Notes under the pieces: model-generated
Seen by the model: the letters and a program-made list of their open reading frames with translations, nothing else
Database searches by the model: none
What the model was told of the DNA's origin: nothing
Origin: Sphingomonas sp. IW22
Lineage (GTDB): Bacteria > Pseudomonadota > Alphaproteobacteria > Sphingomonadales > Sphingomonadaceae
NCBI RefSeq assembly: GCF_041321155.1
Contig: NZ_JBGGWB010000005.1
Span: forward strand, 1-64,000
DNA length: 64,000 bases
Reading direction: 5' to 3'
Position numbers and translations under genes: made by a program
Part shown: positions 46,117-55,902 of the stretch, piece by piece
How positions within the stretch are numbered: the first letter of the stretch is position 1
Layout: each line of letters begins with the position of its first letter

Positions 46117-47243
46117 CAGTAACCATTCTCCCGCGCCAGGGCGTCGGCGTGGAAATTGCTGTCGCCGAACATCTCGGCCAGGACGCGTGCGCGCTTCATG
46201 TAAAAGCCGATGTCATATTCGTCGGTCATGCCGATGCCGCCATGCATCTGCACGCCTTCCTGCACGGCCAGTGTGGTGGCAAGCCCCGTCATCGCCTTTG
46301 CCACCGCCGTCGCCTGTGCCGCGCGCGGATCGTCTGCGTCGAGCAGTTGCTGCGCCTTGAGCACGGCGGCGCGGGCGACCTCCATTTCCGAATAGAGATG
46401 CGCGGCGCGGTGCTGAAGCGCCTGAAAGCTGCCGATCGGCTGTCCGAACTGTTTGCGCTGCTTCAGATAATCGGTCGTCATGTCCATCGCGCCACCGCCG
46501 ACGCCCAGCAGTTCGGCAGCAACGCCGGTGCGCCCGGCGGCCAGCATCCGGTCGATTACGGCGCGACCGCCATCAACCTCGCCCACTACGGCATCGGCGT
46601 CGACCGCCACGCCGTCAAAGCGCACCTCGCTGGCCAGGCTCGCATCGGTCAGGCGGCGCGGATCGGTGGTCAGCCCGTTGCTGTCGCGGGGAAGCGCGAA
46701 CAGCGTGATGCCGTCCGCCTCATCGGCGCTGCCGGCGGTGCGCGCGGCGACCAGGATCAGGTCGGCGACATGGGCGTGGTGGACGAACCTTTTGGTGCCA
46801 GACAGGCGAAAGCCATTGCCCGAACGCTCCGCCGTCATCGCGACGCGACCGTCATGTTTGGCACCTTCGTCAATGGCCAGCGCGGCGACGGTTTCGCCCG
46901 CGACGATGGCGGGGAACCAGCGTTCGGCATGGGCGGTGCCACCCAGCGCCGCGACCGCCGCCACCGATGTGGTGAGGAACGGGGAGGGCGACAGGTTGCG
47001 GCCGATTTCCTCCATCACCACGCCCGCTTCGACATGGCCAAGGCCGAGCCCGCCCTGCGCCTCTGGCACCATGATGCCGGTGAAACCCATTTCGGCGAAT
47101 TGCCGCCACAGGTCGCGGCTGAACCCGGTTTCGTCCCTGGCATCGCGCAGGGCGCGCATGTGCCGCACGGGCGAATGTTCGGCCACGAAATCGCGTGCGG
47201 TATCGCGCAGCATCGTCTGTTCGTCGTTCAGGAAAAGCGGCAT
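46116..47243 (-). CDS. acyl-CoA dehydrogenase family protein (first of a pair)
   Basis: 375 residues. FAD-dependent dehydrogenase fold: N-terminal helical domain (LNDEQTMLRDTARDF), a middle beta domain (FRLSGTKRFVHHAHVADLILVAA) and a C-terminal helical domain with RKQFGQPIGSFQALQHRAA and the QMHGGIGMTDEYDIGFYMKR segment. Less like the classic fatty acyl enzymes than like the paired ACADs of steroid or branched substrates. ATG 47243 has GGGAGGGAC upstream. The upstream neighbour is a second ACAD, so a heteromeric enzyme is possible but inferred. Confidence 0.88.
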   Translation of the reverse strand: MPLFLNDEQTMLRDTARDFVAEHSPVRHMRALRDARDETGFSRDLWRQFAEMGFTGIMVPEAQGGLGLGHVEAGVVMEEIGRNLSPSPFLTTSVAAVAALGGTAHAERWFPAIVAGETVAALAIDEGAKHDGRVAMTAERSGNGFRLSGTKRFVHHAHVADLILVAARTAGSADEADGITLFALPRDSNGLTTDPRRLTDASLASEVRFDGVAVDADAVVGEVDGGRAVIDRMLAAGRTGVAAELLGVGGGAMDMTTDYLKQRKQFGQPIGSFQALQHRAAHLYSEMEVARAAVLKAQQLLDADDPRAAQATAVAKAMTGLATTLAVQEGVQMHGGIGMTDEYDIGFYMKRARVLAEMFGDSNFHADALARENGY

Positions 47244-47288
47244 TTCAGGTCCCTCCCGCAGGTCCGGTCGCTGCCGGACCGTCATTCG

Positions 47289-48473
47289 TCACGCGCCCGG
47301 CAGTTCCAGGATGCGCTTGGCAATGATGTTCAGCTGAATCTCGCTGGTTCCGCCCTCGATCGAATTGGCCTTGGTGCGGAGCCATGCACGCGCCCTGGCG
47401 CCGCCGTTCGATGCTTCGCTTTCCCATTCCAGCGCGTCCGAACCGCCCGCCGCCATCACCAGTTCGTGGCGACGCTTGTTCAGTTCGGTGCCAACATATT
47501 TCATCATGCTGGGCTGCGCGGGGTGGGCGCGACCGGCCTTCAGTTCATCGATGAACCGCTCCGACATCGCGGCAAAGGCGCGCGTGCGCACGTCGAATTC
47601 GGCAATCGCCGCGCGCAGCAGCGGGTCGGCCAGCCGGCCCTTGTCGTCCAGCCCGATCGTCGCGATGGCGCCTTCGACCAGCGGATTGCCGCCCGTTCCC
47701 TGACCCAGGCCCATGCCGGAAATCATCTCCCGCTCATGGCCGAGCAGATATTTGGCGACGTCCCAGCCCTTGTTCTCGTCATGGATGCGGTTCTTCTTGG
47801 GCACGCGCACATTGTCGAAAAACGTCTCGCAAAAGGGCGAATAGCCGCTGATCAGCAGAATCGGCTTGGTCGAGACCCCGGGCGATTCCATGTCGAACAA
47901 CAGGAAGCTGATGCCGCCCTGTTTCGATTCGCGCGACGTGCGAACCAGACAGAAGATCCAGTCGGCCTTGTCGGCATAGCTGGTCCAGACCTTTTGCCCG
48001 TTGACGATGTAATCCTCGCCAGCATCCTCGGCACTGGTGGCGAGGCCGGCGAGATCGGACCCGGCATTCGGTTCCGAATAACCCTGACACCAGCGGATCT
48101 CGCCGCGCGCGATGCGGGGCAGATGTTCGAGCTTCTGCTCCTCGGTCCCGTATTTGAGCAGGGCCGGGCCGAGCATCGAAATGCCGAAGCTGGACAGGGG
48201 GTTGCGACAGCCCAGCGCCGCCATCTCCTCCTTCAGCACCTTTGCCTCCGCCGGGGACAGGCCGCCGCCGCCATAGGCCGCGGGCCAGTCGGGTACGGTC
48301 CAGCCGCGCGCGGCCATTGCGTCCATCCATTCGCGCTGGCCGGGCTGATAGCTCGCCTTGCGGCCGCCCCAGCACACATCCTTTTCGCTGCGGACGGGCT
48401 GGCGCATTTCGGGCGGGCAATTGGCCTGAAGCCAGGCGCGGGTTTCGGAACGGAACTGGGACAGGTCAGTCAT
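47289..48473 (-). CDS. acyl-CoA dehydrogenase family protein (second of a pair)
   Basis: 394 residues. ACAD domains are clear: EMAALGCRNPLSSFGISMLGPAL, then the FAD/substrate site CQGYSEPNAGSDLAGL and VNGQKVWTSYADKADWIF, and a C-terminal RTKANSIEGGTSEIQLNIIAKRIL with the catalytic-loop type end. It introduces the alpha-beta double bond in an acyl-CoA. ATG 48473 overlaps the amidase stop by one base. Its pair lies 45 bp downstream on the same strand. Confidence 0.9.
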   Translation of the reverse strand: MTDLSQFRSETRAWLQANCPPEMRQPVRSEKDVCWGGRKASYQPGQREWMDAMAARGWTVPDWPAAYGGGGLSPAEAKVLKEEMAALGCRNPLSSFGISMLGPALLKYGTEEQKLEHLPRIARGEIRWCQGYSEPNAGSDLAGLATSAEDAGEDYIVNGQKVWTSYADKADWIFCLVRTSRESKQGGISFLLFDMESPGVSTKPILLISGYSPFCETFFDNVRVPKKNRIHDENKGWDVAKYLLGHEREMISGMGLGQGTGGNPLVEGAIATIGLDDKGRLADPLLRAAIAEFDVRTRAFAAMSERFIDELKAGRAHPAQPSMMKYVGTELNKRRHELVMAAGGSDALEWESEASNGGARARAWLRTKANSIEGGTSEIQLNIIAKRILELPGA

Positions 48474-49777
48474 CACGCGGCTCCTTGAAGCTGGCGGTCG
48501 ATCAGCTGGGCAATGGCGATGGCGCGGTGGTCGCGACGTGGCGCGGTGATGACCTGCACCCCGGCGGGTAGGCCATCGACGCGTCCAACCGGCACGACGC
48601 ATGCTGGGAGGCCGGGATAGGTCGCCAGCCCTGCCCAGATCAGATGCGCGTCATAAGCGGAGTCGCGTCCGTCGATGGTCAGGCTGCGCTCACCAATGGA
48701 GCGGTGGTCATGGGGAAAGGCCAGCGTCGAGGCGGGCGGCGCGATGACGGCATCGACCTCTTCAAACAGCGATTCCCATGCGCGCGTGGTGCGTGCCTGC
48801 GCGTCCAGCCAGCTAAGCCACGCCAACAGCGTCGGCATCGTATTGTGCAGCGCCGGTTGCGGACGGGCAAAGGTGACGTTCAGCATCTTGCCATAGGCGT
48901 CATGCTGTCGCGACAGGTCGGGCAGGGCGGCATGATCGCGCACCACCTGAACCCCGACCTGTGCCAGTGCCTCTGCCGCGTGCTCGACCGCCTCGACACA
49001 GGCGGCATCGGTTGGACCGGCGGGATGCGCCGTCAGCGCCAGCACCCGGCGCGGTGGTGCGTCGGCAGCGGGCAGCGGCAGGGTGGCGAGGATGTCGAGC
49101 ATCGCTGCCAGATCCTCCCCCGACCGTGCCATCGGGCCGATCACGCCCAGCGCCGTCTCCGCGCCGTCGGTCCGGGGATAGCGATGACCGTGGCTGTCGA
49201 TCGCCCCCCATGTCGGCTTAAGACCCCAGACGCCGCAGAAATGCGCGGGCACCCGGATCGAGCCGCCGATGTCGCTGCCCATTTCGATCGGAACATAACC
49301 CGCCGCCAGCGAAGCCGCCGATCCACCCGAGCTGCCACCGGGCGTGCGATCCCGGTCGGCGGGGTTGCGGGTAACGCCGTGGATTGAATTGACTGACTGC
49401 CAATCCCCCAACCCCTTTGGCACATTGGTCTTGCCCAGCACGATCGCGCCGGCCGCCTTCAGCCGGGCGACCGCCACCGCGTCGGTTTCGACGCGGTTGT
49501 CGCGGTGGTGCGAAAAGCCCCAATGGGTGGGCAGTCCGGCAACGTCGAACGCCTCCTTCACCGTCATCGGCACGCCCAGCATCGGCATGCCGTCGGCGGC
49601 CGGACCGCGCCCGTCGATGGCGTCGGCGGCGGCGCGCGCACGGTCGAAATCGCGGACGACGACGGCGTTGATGTCGCCGTCATCGGCCTCGATCCGGGCG
49701 ATCGCCGCCTCTACTTCGGCGCGGGCAGTCGTCTCGCCGCTGCGGATGGCGGCGGCGGTGGCGAGGGCCGATCTCAT
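48473..49777 (-). CDS. amidase (amidase-signature family)
   Basis: 434 residues. The Ser-Ser-Lys catalytic triad is visible: Lys in [11 protein letters not shown], cis-Ser in [16 protein letters not shown] and the nucleophile Ser in [12 protein letters not shown]. It hydrolyses an amide to acid and ammonia, in the cytoplasm. It lies between the bifunctional beta-oxidation enzyme upstream (10 bp) and the two ACADs downstream (1-nt overlap), so its product may be a carboxylic acid that enters the pathway after CoA activation. The exact substrate is unknown. Confidence 0.9.
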   Translation of the reverse strand: MRSALATAAAIRSGETTARAEVEAAIARIEADDGDINAVVVRDFDRARAAADAIDGRGPAADGMPMLGVPMTVKEAFDVAGLPTHWGFSHHRDNRVETDAVAVARLKAAGAIVLGKTNVPKGLGDWQSVNSIHGVTRNPADRDRTPGGSSGGSAASLAAGYVPIEMGSDIGGSIRVPAHFCGVWGLKPTWGAIDSHGHRYPRTDGAETALGVIGPMARSGEDLAAMLDILATLPLPAADAPPRRVLALTAHPAGPTDAACVEAVEHAAEALAQVGVQVVRDHAALPDLSRQHDAYGKMLNVTFARPQPALHNTMPTLLAWLSWLDAQARTTRAWESLFEEVDAVIAPPASTLAFPHDHRSIGERSLTIDGRDSAYDAHLIWAGLATYPGLPACVVPVGRVDGLPAGVQVITAPRRDHRAIAIAQLIDRQLQGAA

Positions 49778-49787
49778 CGCGCGTGCC

Positions 49788-51815
49788 TCAATTGAACTTC
49801 TCGCCCTTTTCGGCCTTTTCGCGCAGCAGAGCCGACACCTCGAACCCGTGCTTTTCCAGACCGGCGACGATCTTTTTCAGGCCTTCGCCATCGGCCCAGA
49901 ACATCGGTCCGCCGCGATAGGGCGGCCAGCCATAGCCATAGACCCAGACGACATCGATATCGCTGGCGCGTTGGGCCATTCCCTCCTCGAGGATCTTAGC
50001 GCCTTCGTTGACCATGGTGTACAGCGTCCGTTCGACGATTTCCTCGTCGGTGACGTCGTGCTGGGGCGTGCCGGTTTTCTGGCGGAAATCCTCGATGATT
50101 GCGGCCACGCGCGGGCTGTTCGACGGCTGCCGCTTGTCGTCATAATCATAGAAGCCCGCGCCCTTTTTCTGGCCCCAGCGTTCCTCGGCGGCCAGCGCGT
50201 CGCGGATATTCTCGATGCGCGTTGGATCGCGGTGCCAGCCGATATCCACTCCGGCGAGGTCGGCCATCTGGAACGGGCCCATCGGCATGCCGAAGCCGAC
50301 ATGCACGCGGTCGATCTGTTCGGGGGTCGCGCCCTCCAGCAGCAGGTTCGTCGCCTCCACCTGACGCGGCATCAGCATGCGGTTGCCGATAAAGCCGTGA
50401 CAGACGCCCGCGACAACCGCGACCTTGCGAATCTTCTTGGCGACCGTCATCGCGGTGACCAGCACGTCGGGCGCGGTCTTTGCGCCGCGCACGACTTCCA
50501 GCAGCTTCATGACATTGGCGGGCGAGAAGAAGTGCAGGCCGAGCACGTCCTGCGGCCGGCCGGTCGATGCGGCAATCTCGTCGATGTTCAGATAGGAGGT
50601 GTTGGACGCCAGGATCGCCCCGGGCTTGGCAATGCGGTCCAGCTTGCCGAAAATCTCCTTCTTGACGTCCATATTCTCATAGACCGCCTCGATGATCAGG
50701 TCGCAGTCGGCCAAATCGTCCATGCTGAGGCTGGGATTGAGCAGCCCCATCGCCTTTTCGACCTGCTCGGCGGTCATCCGCCCCTTGGCGGCGGTCGCCT
50801 CGTAATTTTTGCGCATGACGCCGGTGCCACGATCCAGCGCGTCCTGCTGCATCTCGACAATGGTCACGGGGATGCCCGCCGACAGGAAGTTCATGCTGAT
50901 CCCGCCGCCCATCGTGCCCGCGCCGATCACGCCGACCTTCTTGATGGCCCGCGCTTCGGTGCCGTCGGGCACGCCGTCGATCTTGGCTGCCTTGCGCTCG
51001 GCAAAGAAGATGTGGCGCAGCGCCGCCGATTGGGCGCCCATCATCAGCTTCATGAAGGACATGCGTTCGCGCTGAACGCCTTCGGTATAGGGCTTGCCGG
51101 CAGTTGCCTCGATCACGTCGATGATCTCGGCGGGGGCGTCCATGCCCCGGAAGCGCTTGGCATTGGCCTTGCGGAACGTGTCGAACGTCGCCGAGTCGAC
51201 GGTAACGTCGCGCGTGCTGGTGCGCGGCAGCGGGCGCGCGCCGGCGACTTCGCGGGCATAGGCGATCGCTTCATCGCGCAGTGCGCCTTCGCTCGCCAGC
51301 CGGTCGACCAGGCCGACGTCCTTGGCCTTTGCCGCCGGGATGGGGTCGCCCTTGGTCGCCATTTCCAGTGCGACTTCGACCCCCGCCACGCGCGGCAGCC
51401 GCTGCGTACCGCCCGCGCCGGGGAGCAGGCCCAGCTTCACTTCGGGCAGGCCGAACTTCGCCGACGGCACCGCCATGCGATAGTGACAGGCCAACGCGAC
51501 TTCGCATCCGCCGCCCAGCGCGGTGCCGTGGACGGCGGCGATGACAGGCTTTTCGGATGCCTCGATCCGGTCGACCAGCACCGGCAGCGACGGTTCGACA
51601 AAGGGCTTGCCGAATTCGGTGATGTCGGCACCCGCGAAAAAAGTCTGCCCTTCGCAGATGATGACTACGGCCTTGATGCCGTCATCCCCGGCGGCTTCAG
51701 TCAGCGCGGCGTCGAGTCCCTGGCGCACGGCCGCGCCAAGTGCGTTGACGGGCGGGTTGTTGGAGGTGACGACCAGCACATCGCCTTCGCGGACGGTCGA
51801 AATCGGGGCGTTCAT
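49788..51815 (-). CDS. fadJ: bifunctional enoyl-CoA hydratase/3-hydroxyacyl-CoA dehydrogenase (FadB/FadJ-like)
   Basis: 675 residues, cytoplasmic. N-terminal crotonase domain (about 1-190): [22 protein letters not shown], and [17 protein letters not shown] with [15 protein letters not shown]. The NAD-binding dehydrogenase starts about residue 290 ([17 protein letters not shown]), followed by [15 protein letters not shown] with the catalytic His, and two 3HCDH C-terminal repeats ([25 protein letters not shown]). It performs hydration and oxidation steps of beta-oxidation. ATG 51815 follows GAGGAG. First gene of the leftward operon and divergent from the acyl-CoA ligase. Confidence 0.94.
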   Translation of the reverse strand: MNAPISTVREGDVLVVTSNNPPVNALGAAVRQGLDAALTEAAGDDGIKAVVIICEGQTFFAGADITEFGKPFVEPSLPVLVDRIEASEKPVIAAVHGTALGGGCEVALACHYRMAVPSAKFGLPEVKLGLLPGAGGTQRLPRVAGVEVALEMATKGDPIPAAKAKDVGLVDRLASEGALRDEAIAYAREVAGARPLPRTSTRDVTVDSATFDTFRKANAKRFRGMDAPAEIIDVIEATAGKPYTEGVQRERMSFMKLMMGAQSAALRHIFFAERKAAKIDGVPDGTEARAIKKVGVIGAGTMGGGISMNFLSAGIPVTIVEMQQDALDRGTGVMRKNYEATAAKGRMTAEQVEKAMGLLNPSLSMDDLADCDLIIEAVYENMDVKKEIFGKLDRIAKPGAILASNTSYLNIDEIAASTGRPQDVLGLHFFSPANVMKLLEVVRGAKTAPDVLVTAMTVAKKIRKVAVVAGVCHGFIGNRMLMPRQVEATNLLLEGATPEQIDRVHVGFGMPMGPFQMADLAGVDIGWHRDPTRIENIRDALAAEERWGQKKGAGFYDYDDKRQPSNSPRVAAIIEDFRQKTGTPQHDVTDEEIVERTLYTMVNEGAKILEEGMAQRASDIDVVWVYGYGWPPYRGGPMFWADGEGLKKIVAGLEKHGFEVSALLREKAEKGEKFN

Positions 51816-52008
51816 TCGCTTGCTACTCCTCGCAAAGTCGGACGCGGGCGCCATGGGCGCGGGAAAAAGGGGCGAGCACCGGGCAGGGGAGGGCAAGGGT
51901 GTCGGGTGTGCGGTTTTGCATACCTGTCCTTCGAATCCTCTCCATCGTCCGGCTCGAACCGGCGCTGTATAGCTATTGCCTTGAGCGCCACGCGAATCAA
52001 CACTAACC

Positions 52009-52024
52009 TTCACGCAAACGTCAA
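52009..52024. promoter_or_regulatory. candidate operator in the divergent fatty-acid promoter region
   Basis: On the minus strand the site reads TTGACGTTTGCGTGAA, an imperfect palindrome (TTGACGTT paired with a three-mismatch right half). It lies 43 bp before the ligase start and about 190 bp before the fadJ-like start. Similar TT(G/T)ACGTT-type palindromes occur upstream of acyl-CoA catabolic genes in proteobacteria. The regulator is unknown. The rest of the 251-bp gap (51816-52066) holds no gene. Confidence 0.35.
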
Positions 52025-52066
52025 TCGGGCAAACCCGATCTTCGACATGGGATAGGAGAGACTGTC

Positions 52067-53800
52067 TTGGCCACTGCCCCCGCCAATCGTTCATGGCCCG
52101 CCATGACGCTTGCCCAGATCGAAGCCGCGCTGACCGCACCCGGCCAGCGATTCGAGATCGAGACCGTCGACATTCGCGGCGTGCCGACCCGCATATGGAA
52201 GAACGCACCGCCCAATCTGGCGTTGCTTGTTGCCTTCTCACGCAGCCACGGCGCACGGGAATTCATTGTGCATGAGGGGGAGCGCGTCACCTATGACGCG
52301 CATTTCCGCGCGGTCGCGCATCTGGCGCACAAGCTGGTCGAACTGGGCGTGGGGAAGGGCGACCGCGTTGCCTTTGCCATGCGGAACCTGCCCGAATGGC
52401 CTGCGATCTTCTTTGCCGTTGCCAGCATTGGCGCCATCGCGGTGCCGCTCAACGCCTGGTGGAGCGCGGCGGAGCTGACCTATGGCGTCAATGATTCGGG
52501 CGCGAAGCTGCTGATCCTTGATGGGGAGCGTCACGACCGTTTCCGCGCCAGCTTTGACGAGCTGCGCGGCGTCGAGCACATTTTCGTCACGCGCCCGCGC
52601 GGCCCGCTGGACGAGCGGGCGGTGCCGTTCGACAGCCTGCTGCCCGGGCCCAACGAATGGGCGGGTCTGCCCGAAATCGGCTTGCCCGCCGCCGCAGCAC
52701 AGATTGCGCCCGATGACGATCTGGTCATCTTTTACACCAGTGGCACCACCGGCGCGCCAAAGGGGGCGCTGGGCACGCATCGCAACATGGCGACCAACAT
52801 CTTTTCGTCCGCCTATACCGCCGCGCGCGCCATGCTGCGCCGGGGTGAGGTGCCACCTGCCACGCCGGAGCCGAAGGTCGGGCTGCTCGTCATTCCGCTG
52901 TTCCATGTCACCGCCTGTTCGGCGTCGTTGATGGGCACGGTCGCGACGGGCGGGACCATGGTACTGATGCGCAAATGGGACGCGGGAGAGGCGCTGCGCC
53001 TGATCGAGCGCGAACGCGTGCAGCTGACCGGCGGGGTGCCCACCATCGCCTGGCAATTGCTGGAGCATCCGGACCGCGACCGCCACGACCTGTCCAGCCT
53101 TGAGGCCGTGCAATATGGCGGCGCCCCGGCCGCGCCCGAACTGGTCCGCCGGATCGAGGCCGAATTCGGCGCCGCGCCCGGCAGCGGCTGGGGCATGACA
53201 GAGACGATGGCGACCGTCACCCAGCATAGCGGGGAGGATTATCTGGCGCGTCCCGACAGCTGCGGCCCCGCCGTTGCGGTGGCTGAACTCAAGATCATGT
53301 CGCTGGACGGCGCCACCGAATTGCCGCTGGGCGAAGTGGGCGAGTTGTGGGCGCGCGGGCCGATGATCGTGAAGGGTTACTGGAACAAGCCGGAAGCGAC
53401 GGCGGCGACCTTTGTCGATGGCTGGGTCCGCACCGGCGATCTTTCGCGGCTGGATGAAGAGGGATTTTGCTACATCGTCGACCGGGCCAAGGACATCATC
53501 ATCCGGGGCGGCGAGAACATCTATTCGACCGAGGTGGAGAATATCCTCTACGCCCACCCCGCCGTCACCGATGCCGCGCTGGTCGGCGTGCCGCACCGCA
53601 CGCTGGGGGAGGAACCGGCGGCGGTGGTCCATCTGTGCCCTGGCTGTTCGGCCAGCGAACAGGAGCTGAAGGACTGGGTCGCGCAGCATCTGGCCCCGTT
53701 CAAGGTGCCGGTCGCAATCCGCTTCATCGACACGGTCCTGCCCCGCAACGCCAATGGCAAGATTTTGAAGGGCGAATTGCGGGCGATGTTCGCGGGATAA
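52067..53800 (+). CDS. AMP-forming acyl-CoA ligase (long-chain/aryl type)
   Basis: 577 residues, adenylate-forming enzyme. Motifs: [18 protein letters not shown] (P-loop-like A3), [12 protein letters not shown] (A5), [40 protein letters not shown] (A7/A8, split) and [15 protein letters not shown] with the catalytic Lys (A10). It activates a carboxylic acid to its CoA thioester. The start codon is TTG 52067, with GGAGAG upstream; no ATG fits better. Divergent from the fadJ-like operon, which would consume its product. Confidence 0.9.
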   Translation: MATAPANRSWPAMTLAQIEAALTAPGQRFEIETVDIRGVPTRIWKNAPPNLALLVAFSRSHGAREFIVHEGERVTYDAHFRAVAHLAHKLVELGVGKGDRVAFAMRNLPEWPAIFFAVASIGAIAVPLNAWWSAAELTYGVNDSGAKLLILDGERHDRFRASFDELRGVEHIFVTRPRGPLDERAVPFDSLLPGPNEWAGLPEIGLPAAAAQIAPDDDLVIFYTSGTTGAPKGALGTHRNMATNIFSSAYTAARAMLRRGEVPPATPEPKVGLLVIPLFHVTACSASLMGTVATGGTMVLMRKWDAGEALRLIERERVQLTGGVPTIAWQLLEHPDRDRHDLSSLEAVQYGGAPAAPELVRRIEAEFGAAPGSGWGMTETMATVTQHSGEDYLARPDSCGPAVAVAELKIMSLDGATELPLGEVGELWARGPMIVKGYWNKPEATAATFVDGWVRTGDLSRLDEEGFCYIVDRAKDIIIRGGENIYSTEVENILYAHPAVTDAALVGVPHRTLGEEPAAVVHLCPGCSASEQELKDWVAQHLAPFKVPVAIRFIDTVLPRNANGKILKGELRAMFAG

Positions 53801-53803
53801 CGC

Positions 53804-54493
53804 CTATTTGCCGCAGCTGATCGTGCCGGGTCCGGCGCGGGTACAGGCGGCGGGGCCGGTGATGGTAATGCCGCCCATGCCCAGCGCGGTCGCGTTTGCC
53901 GTGCGCGTGGCATGTGCCCGGCTGTCGCCGCCGCTTTCCGACTGGAGGGTCAGGTCGCGCACGCTCAAGCCGGCTGCTTCGATGGTGCCGACGCCGTTGT
54001 TAAGCATATTCGCGGTGAGCGCCGTGCCGCTTAGTCGCAGCGCGCCAGAGCCGACGACGGACGCTTCCAGCCGGTCGGCCTGAATGTCGGCCACCTCGAT
54101 CTGGCCCGATCCGGTCAGGCGGATCGCGACATCGGCGCTGCGCATCGTGTCGATGCGAACGCGTCCGGCGCCCATGACCGTGACACCGCCAAGCGAAAGC
54201 GTCGTAACCCGGATCGTCGGACGTTGCAGCCGCTCGCCCGGCCAGCCGCCCGCGTCGTTGACGCTGCCGCGCACGATCAGCGTGCGATCCTCGACCCGCA
54301 TCTCCACGCCGTCGAGCGCCCGGCTGGCCCCGGTCGCAATGGCGGCGGGACTGGCGCCGGTCGATATATCGACGGCGAATGGCCCCTCAACCCGCACCCG
54401 GTCAAATGCGGTGACCATTGCCCGGCGCTCGTCAGCAGCGGCGGGCGCGGCGGCAAGGGTCAGCGCGGCGAGCGCGGTCAGAAAGCGGGCCAT
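53804..54493 (-). CDS. DUF2807 (GIN-domain) exported protein
   Basis: About 229 residues. A Sec signal ends in APAAADE. The rest is a right-handed beta-solenoid-like DUF2807 (auto-transporter-like adhesin head, GIN) domain with repeated Gly/Asn/Ile-rich turns (GVTVMGAGRVRIDTM; ASVVGSGALRLSGTAL). The C-terminal Cys pair (AACTRAG; TISCGK) may form a disulphide. Function is unknown. Convergent with the ligase gene, three bases apart. Downstream of a second DUF2807 gene on the same strand. Confidence 0.78.
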   Translation of the reverse strand: MARFLTALAALTLAAAPAAADERRAMVTAFDRVRVEGPFAVDISTGASPAAIATGASRALDGVEMRVEDRTLIVRGSVNDAGGWPGERLQRPTIRVTTLSLGGVTVMGAGRVRIDTMRSADVAIRLTGSGQIEVADIQADRLEASVVGSGALRLSGTALTANMLNNGVGTIEAAGLSVRDLTLQSESGGDSRAHATRTANATALGMGGITITGPAACTRAGPGTISCGK

Positions 54494-54533
54494 GCCGCCT
54501 GATCGCATTATCGGCGGGCAGCCGACAAGCGCC

Positions 54534-55241
54534 TCAGTTGCCGCACTTCACGCTGCCGATCCCGGCCTTGCTGACCTGACAGCGCGAACGATGGCCCAGA
54601 TCGACCGAACCGACTCCGGCGATCGAAACGGCGGCGTCGCCATCGACATTGGCGGTAACGTCGCCCGCGCCCGCGACATCAACCTTGGCCCCGCGCACCA
54701 TCAGTTCGCGCGCCCGGATCGATCCGGTACCAGCGACGCTGGCGTCCAGCATCTGCGCGTTGCCTGCCGCCGCGATATCGCCCGCGCCGGAGATGGTCAG
54801 GCGGACCTTGTTGCCGTCGATGCGGCCGATCGCCATGTCCCCCGCGCCTGCGACATCGGCGGAGAAATCGCCGCTGCCCCGGTCGATGGTCATATTGCCC
54901 GCGCCAACGATCGCGGCGGCTTGGATCTGCGGCATCATGACCTCGACCGTGGCCGACCCCTGATTGCCCCAACCCCAGGACCGCTCTTCGGCGCCGATGC
55001 GAAGGGTGCCGTCTTCGACCTTCATCTCCAGCCGGTCGACCAGCGCCTCATTGCCGCTGACCCGAACCTCAAAGCCGTTGCCCGTCGTCACGCGCACGTC
55101 GGCCGACGCAGCGTTCGTCACGCGCGTAAAACCTGATAGCGGATAGGATCGCTCGACCCGTGGGCCGGGGTCGCCCCCACCGACGGCAATGCCGCCACAG
55201 GCGGTCAGCGGAACGGCGAGCAGGATAGCGGCGCATCGCAT
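54534..55241 (-). CDS. DUF2807 (GIN-domain) lipoprotein
   Basis: 235 residues. The signal AAILLAVPLTACGG carries a lipobox, so it is probably lipid-anchored in the envelope. The body is a DUF2807 beta-solenoid with repeated turns such as AAIVGAGNMTIDRGS, ADVAGAGDMAIGRIDG and ISGAGDIAAAGNAQM. It ends, like its downstream paralogue, with a Cys pair (RCQVSKAGIGSVKCGN). ATG 55241 is preceded by GGGGAGG, which lies at the end of a 14-bp hairpin in the leader. The two DUF2807 genes may be cotranscribed (40 bp between them). Confidence 0.82.
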   Translation of the reverse strand: MRCAAILLAVPLTACGGIAVGGGDPGPRVERSYPLSGFTRVTNAASADVRVTTGNGFEVRVSGNEALVDRLEMKVEDGTLRIGAEERSWGWGNQGSATVEVMMPQIQAAAIVGAGNMTIDRGSGDFSADVAGAGDMAIGRIDGNKVRLTISGAGDIAAAGNAQMLDASVAGTGSIRARELMVRGAKVDVAGAGDVTANVDGDAAVSIAGVGSVDLGHRSRCQVSKAGIGSVKCGN

Positions 55242-55246
55242 GAAGA

Positions 55247-55290
55247 CCTCCCCAACAGGTGTGTTGGTATTACAATACACCTGTTGGGGA
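55247..55290 (-). promoter_or_regulatory. inverted repeat in the DUF2807 leader overlapping the ribosome binding site
   Basis: A perfect 14-bp inverted repeat (55249-55262 with 55277-55290) and a 14-nt spacer. On the minus strand the 3' arm ends in GGGGA and merges with the Shine-Dalgarno sequence GGGGAGG (55253-55247). The spacer contains a smaller near-palindrome, GTATTGTAATAC. The element could be an RNA hairpin masking the ribosome site or a DNA operator over the promoter. It has no U-run on this strand. Confidence 0.6.
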
Positions 55291-55303
55291 TTTTCGCAAT
55301 CCC

Positions 55304-55348
55304 GTGCGAAAAGGGGGGAAGCGGTCACCCGCCTCCCCCCTTTTGCAC
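55304..55348 (-). terminator. terminator after carD
   Basis: On the minus strand a long hairpin (AAAAGGGGGG paired with CCCCCCTTTT, extended by GCGG/CCGC around a 4-nt loop) ends in TTTT. It lies just after the carD stop and before the DUF2807 lipoprotein gene. The A-tract/T-tract symmetry could also stop transcription from the other strand. Confidence 0.65.
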
Positions 55349-55368
55349 GTTCGGACAGTGGTGGCCGG

Positions 55369-55902
55369 TCAGGCCTCGACCTTGTCCTTGTTGTGGATGG
55401 CTGCAGCCTTGCGCAGCACGTCCAGAATTTTCTCCAGCGCCGCCGGCTCGTCCACTTCTTCCATCGCGGCGAGTTCGCGCGCGAGGCGGCTTGCTGCCGC
55501 TTCGAAGATCTGGCGTTCCGAATAGCTCTGTTCAGGCTGGTCGTCGGCACGGAACAGGTCACGGACCACTTCGGCAATCGACACCAGGTCGCCCGAATTG
55601 ATCTTGGCTTCATATTCCTGCGCGCGGCGCGACCACATGGTCCGCTTGACCTTGGGCTTGCCCTTGAGCGTCTCCATCGCTTCCTTCAGCGTCTTGTCGC
55701 TGGAAAGCTTGCGCATGCCGACGCTTTCGGCCTTGTTGGTCGGCACGCGGAGCGTCATCCGCTCTTTTTCAAACCGCAGAACGTACAGCTCAAGCTGCAT
55801 GCCCGCAATTTCCTGCCGTTGAAGTTCGATGACGCGACCGACGCCATGCTTGGGGTAGACAACATAATCACCGACGTCGAAGGACAGCGCCTTGGCAGCC
55901 AT
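55369..55902 (-). CDS. carD: CarD-family transcriptional regulator
   Basis: 177 residues. The N-terminal CarD/TRCF RNA-polymerase-interacting domain is FDVGDYVVYPKHGVGRVIEL to ERMTLRVPTNKAESVGMR. The C-terminal helical DNA-binding domain includes KRTMWSRRAQEYEAKINSGDL and VVRDLFRADDQPEQSYSERQIFEAA, with the Trp that wedges the upstream edge of the bubble. It binds RNA polymerase beta and stabilises open complexes, often at rRNA and housekeeping promoters. Monocistronic: the terminator follows and the next gene upstream is divergent. Confidence 0.94.
   Translation of the reverse strand: MAAKALSFDVGDYVVYPKHGVGRVIELQRQEIAGMQLELYVLRFEKERMTLRVPTNKAESVGMRKLSSDKTLKEAMETLKGKPKVKRTMWSRRAQEYEAKINSGDLVSIAEVVRDLFRADDQPEQSYSERQIFEAAASRLARELAAMEEVDEPAALEKILDVLRKAAAIHNKDKVEA

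Noticed and set aside
46149..48488. 779-codon open frame opposite the two ACAD genes
   Set aside because: Same GC-driven shadow frame; no protein-family features.
49344..52055. 903-codon open frame on the + strand opposite the amidase and fadJ-like genes
   Set aside because: It is antisense to two clearly recognisable enzymes and shows Arg/His/Gly-rich composition. Long antisense frames are expected in GC-rich DNA.
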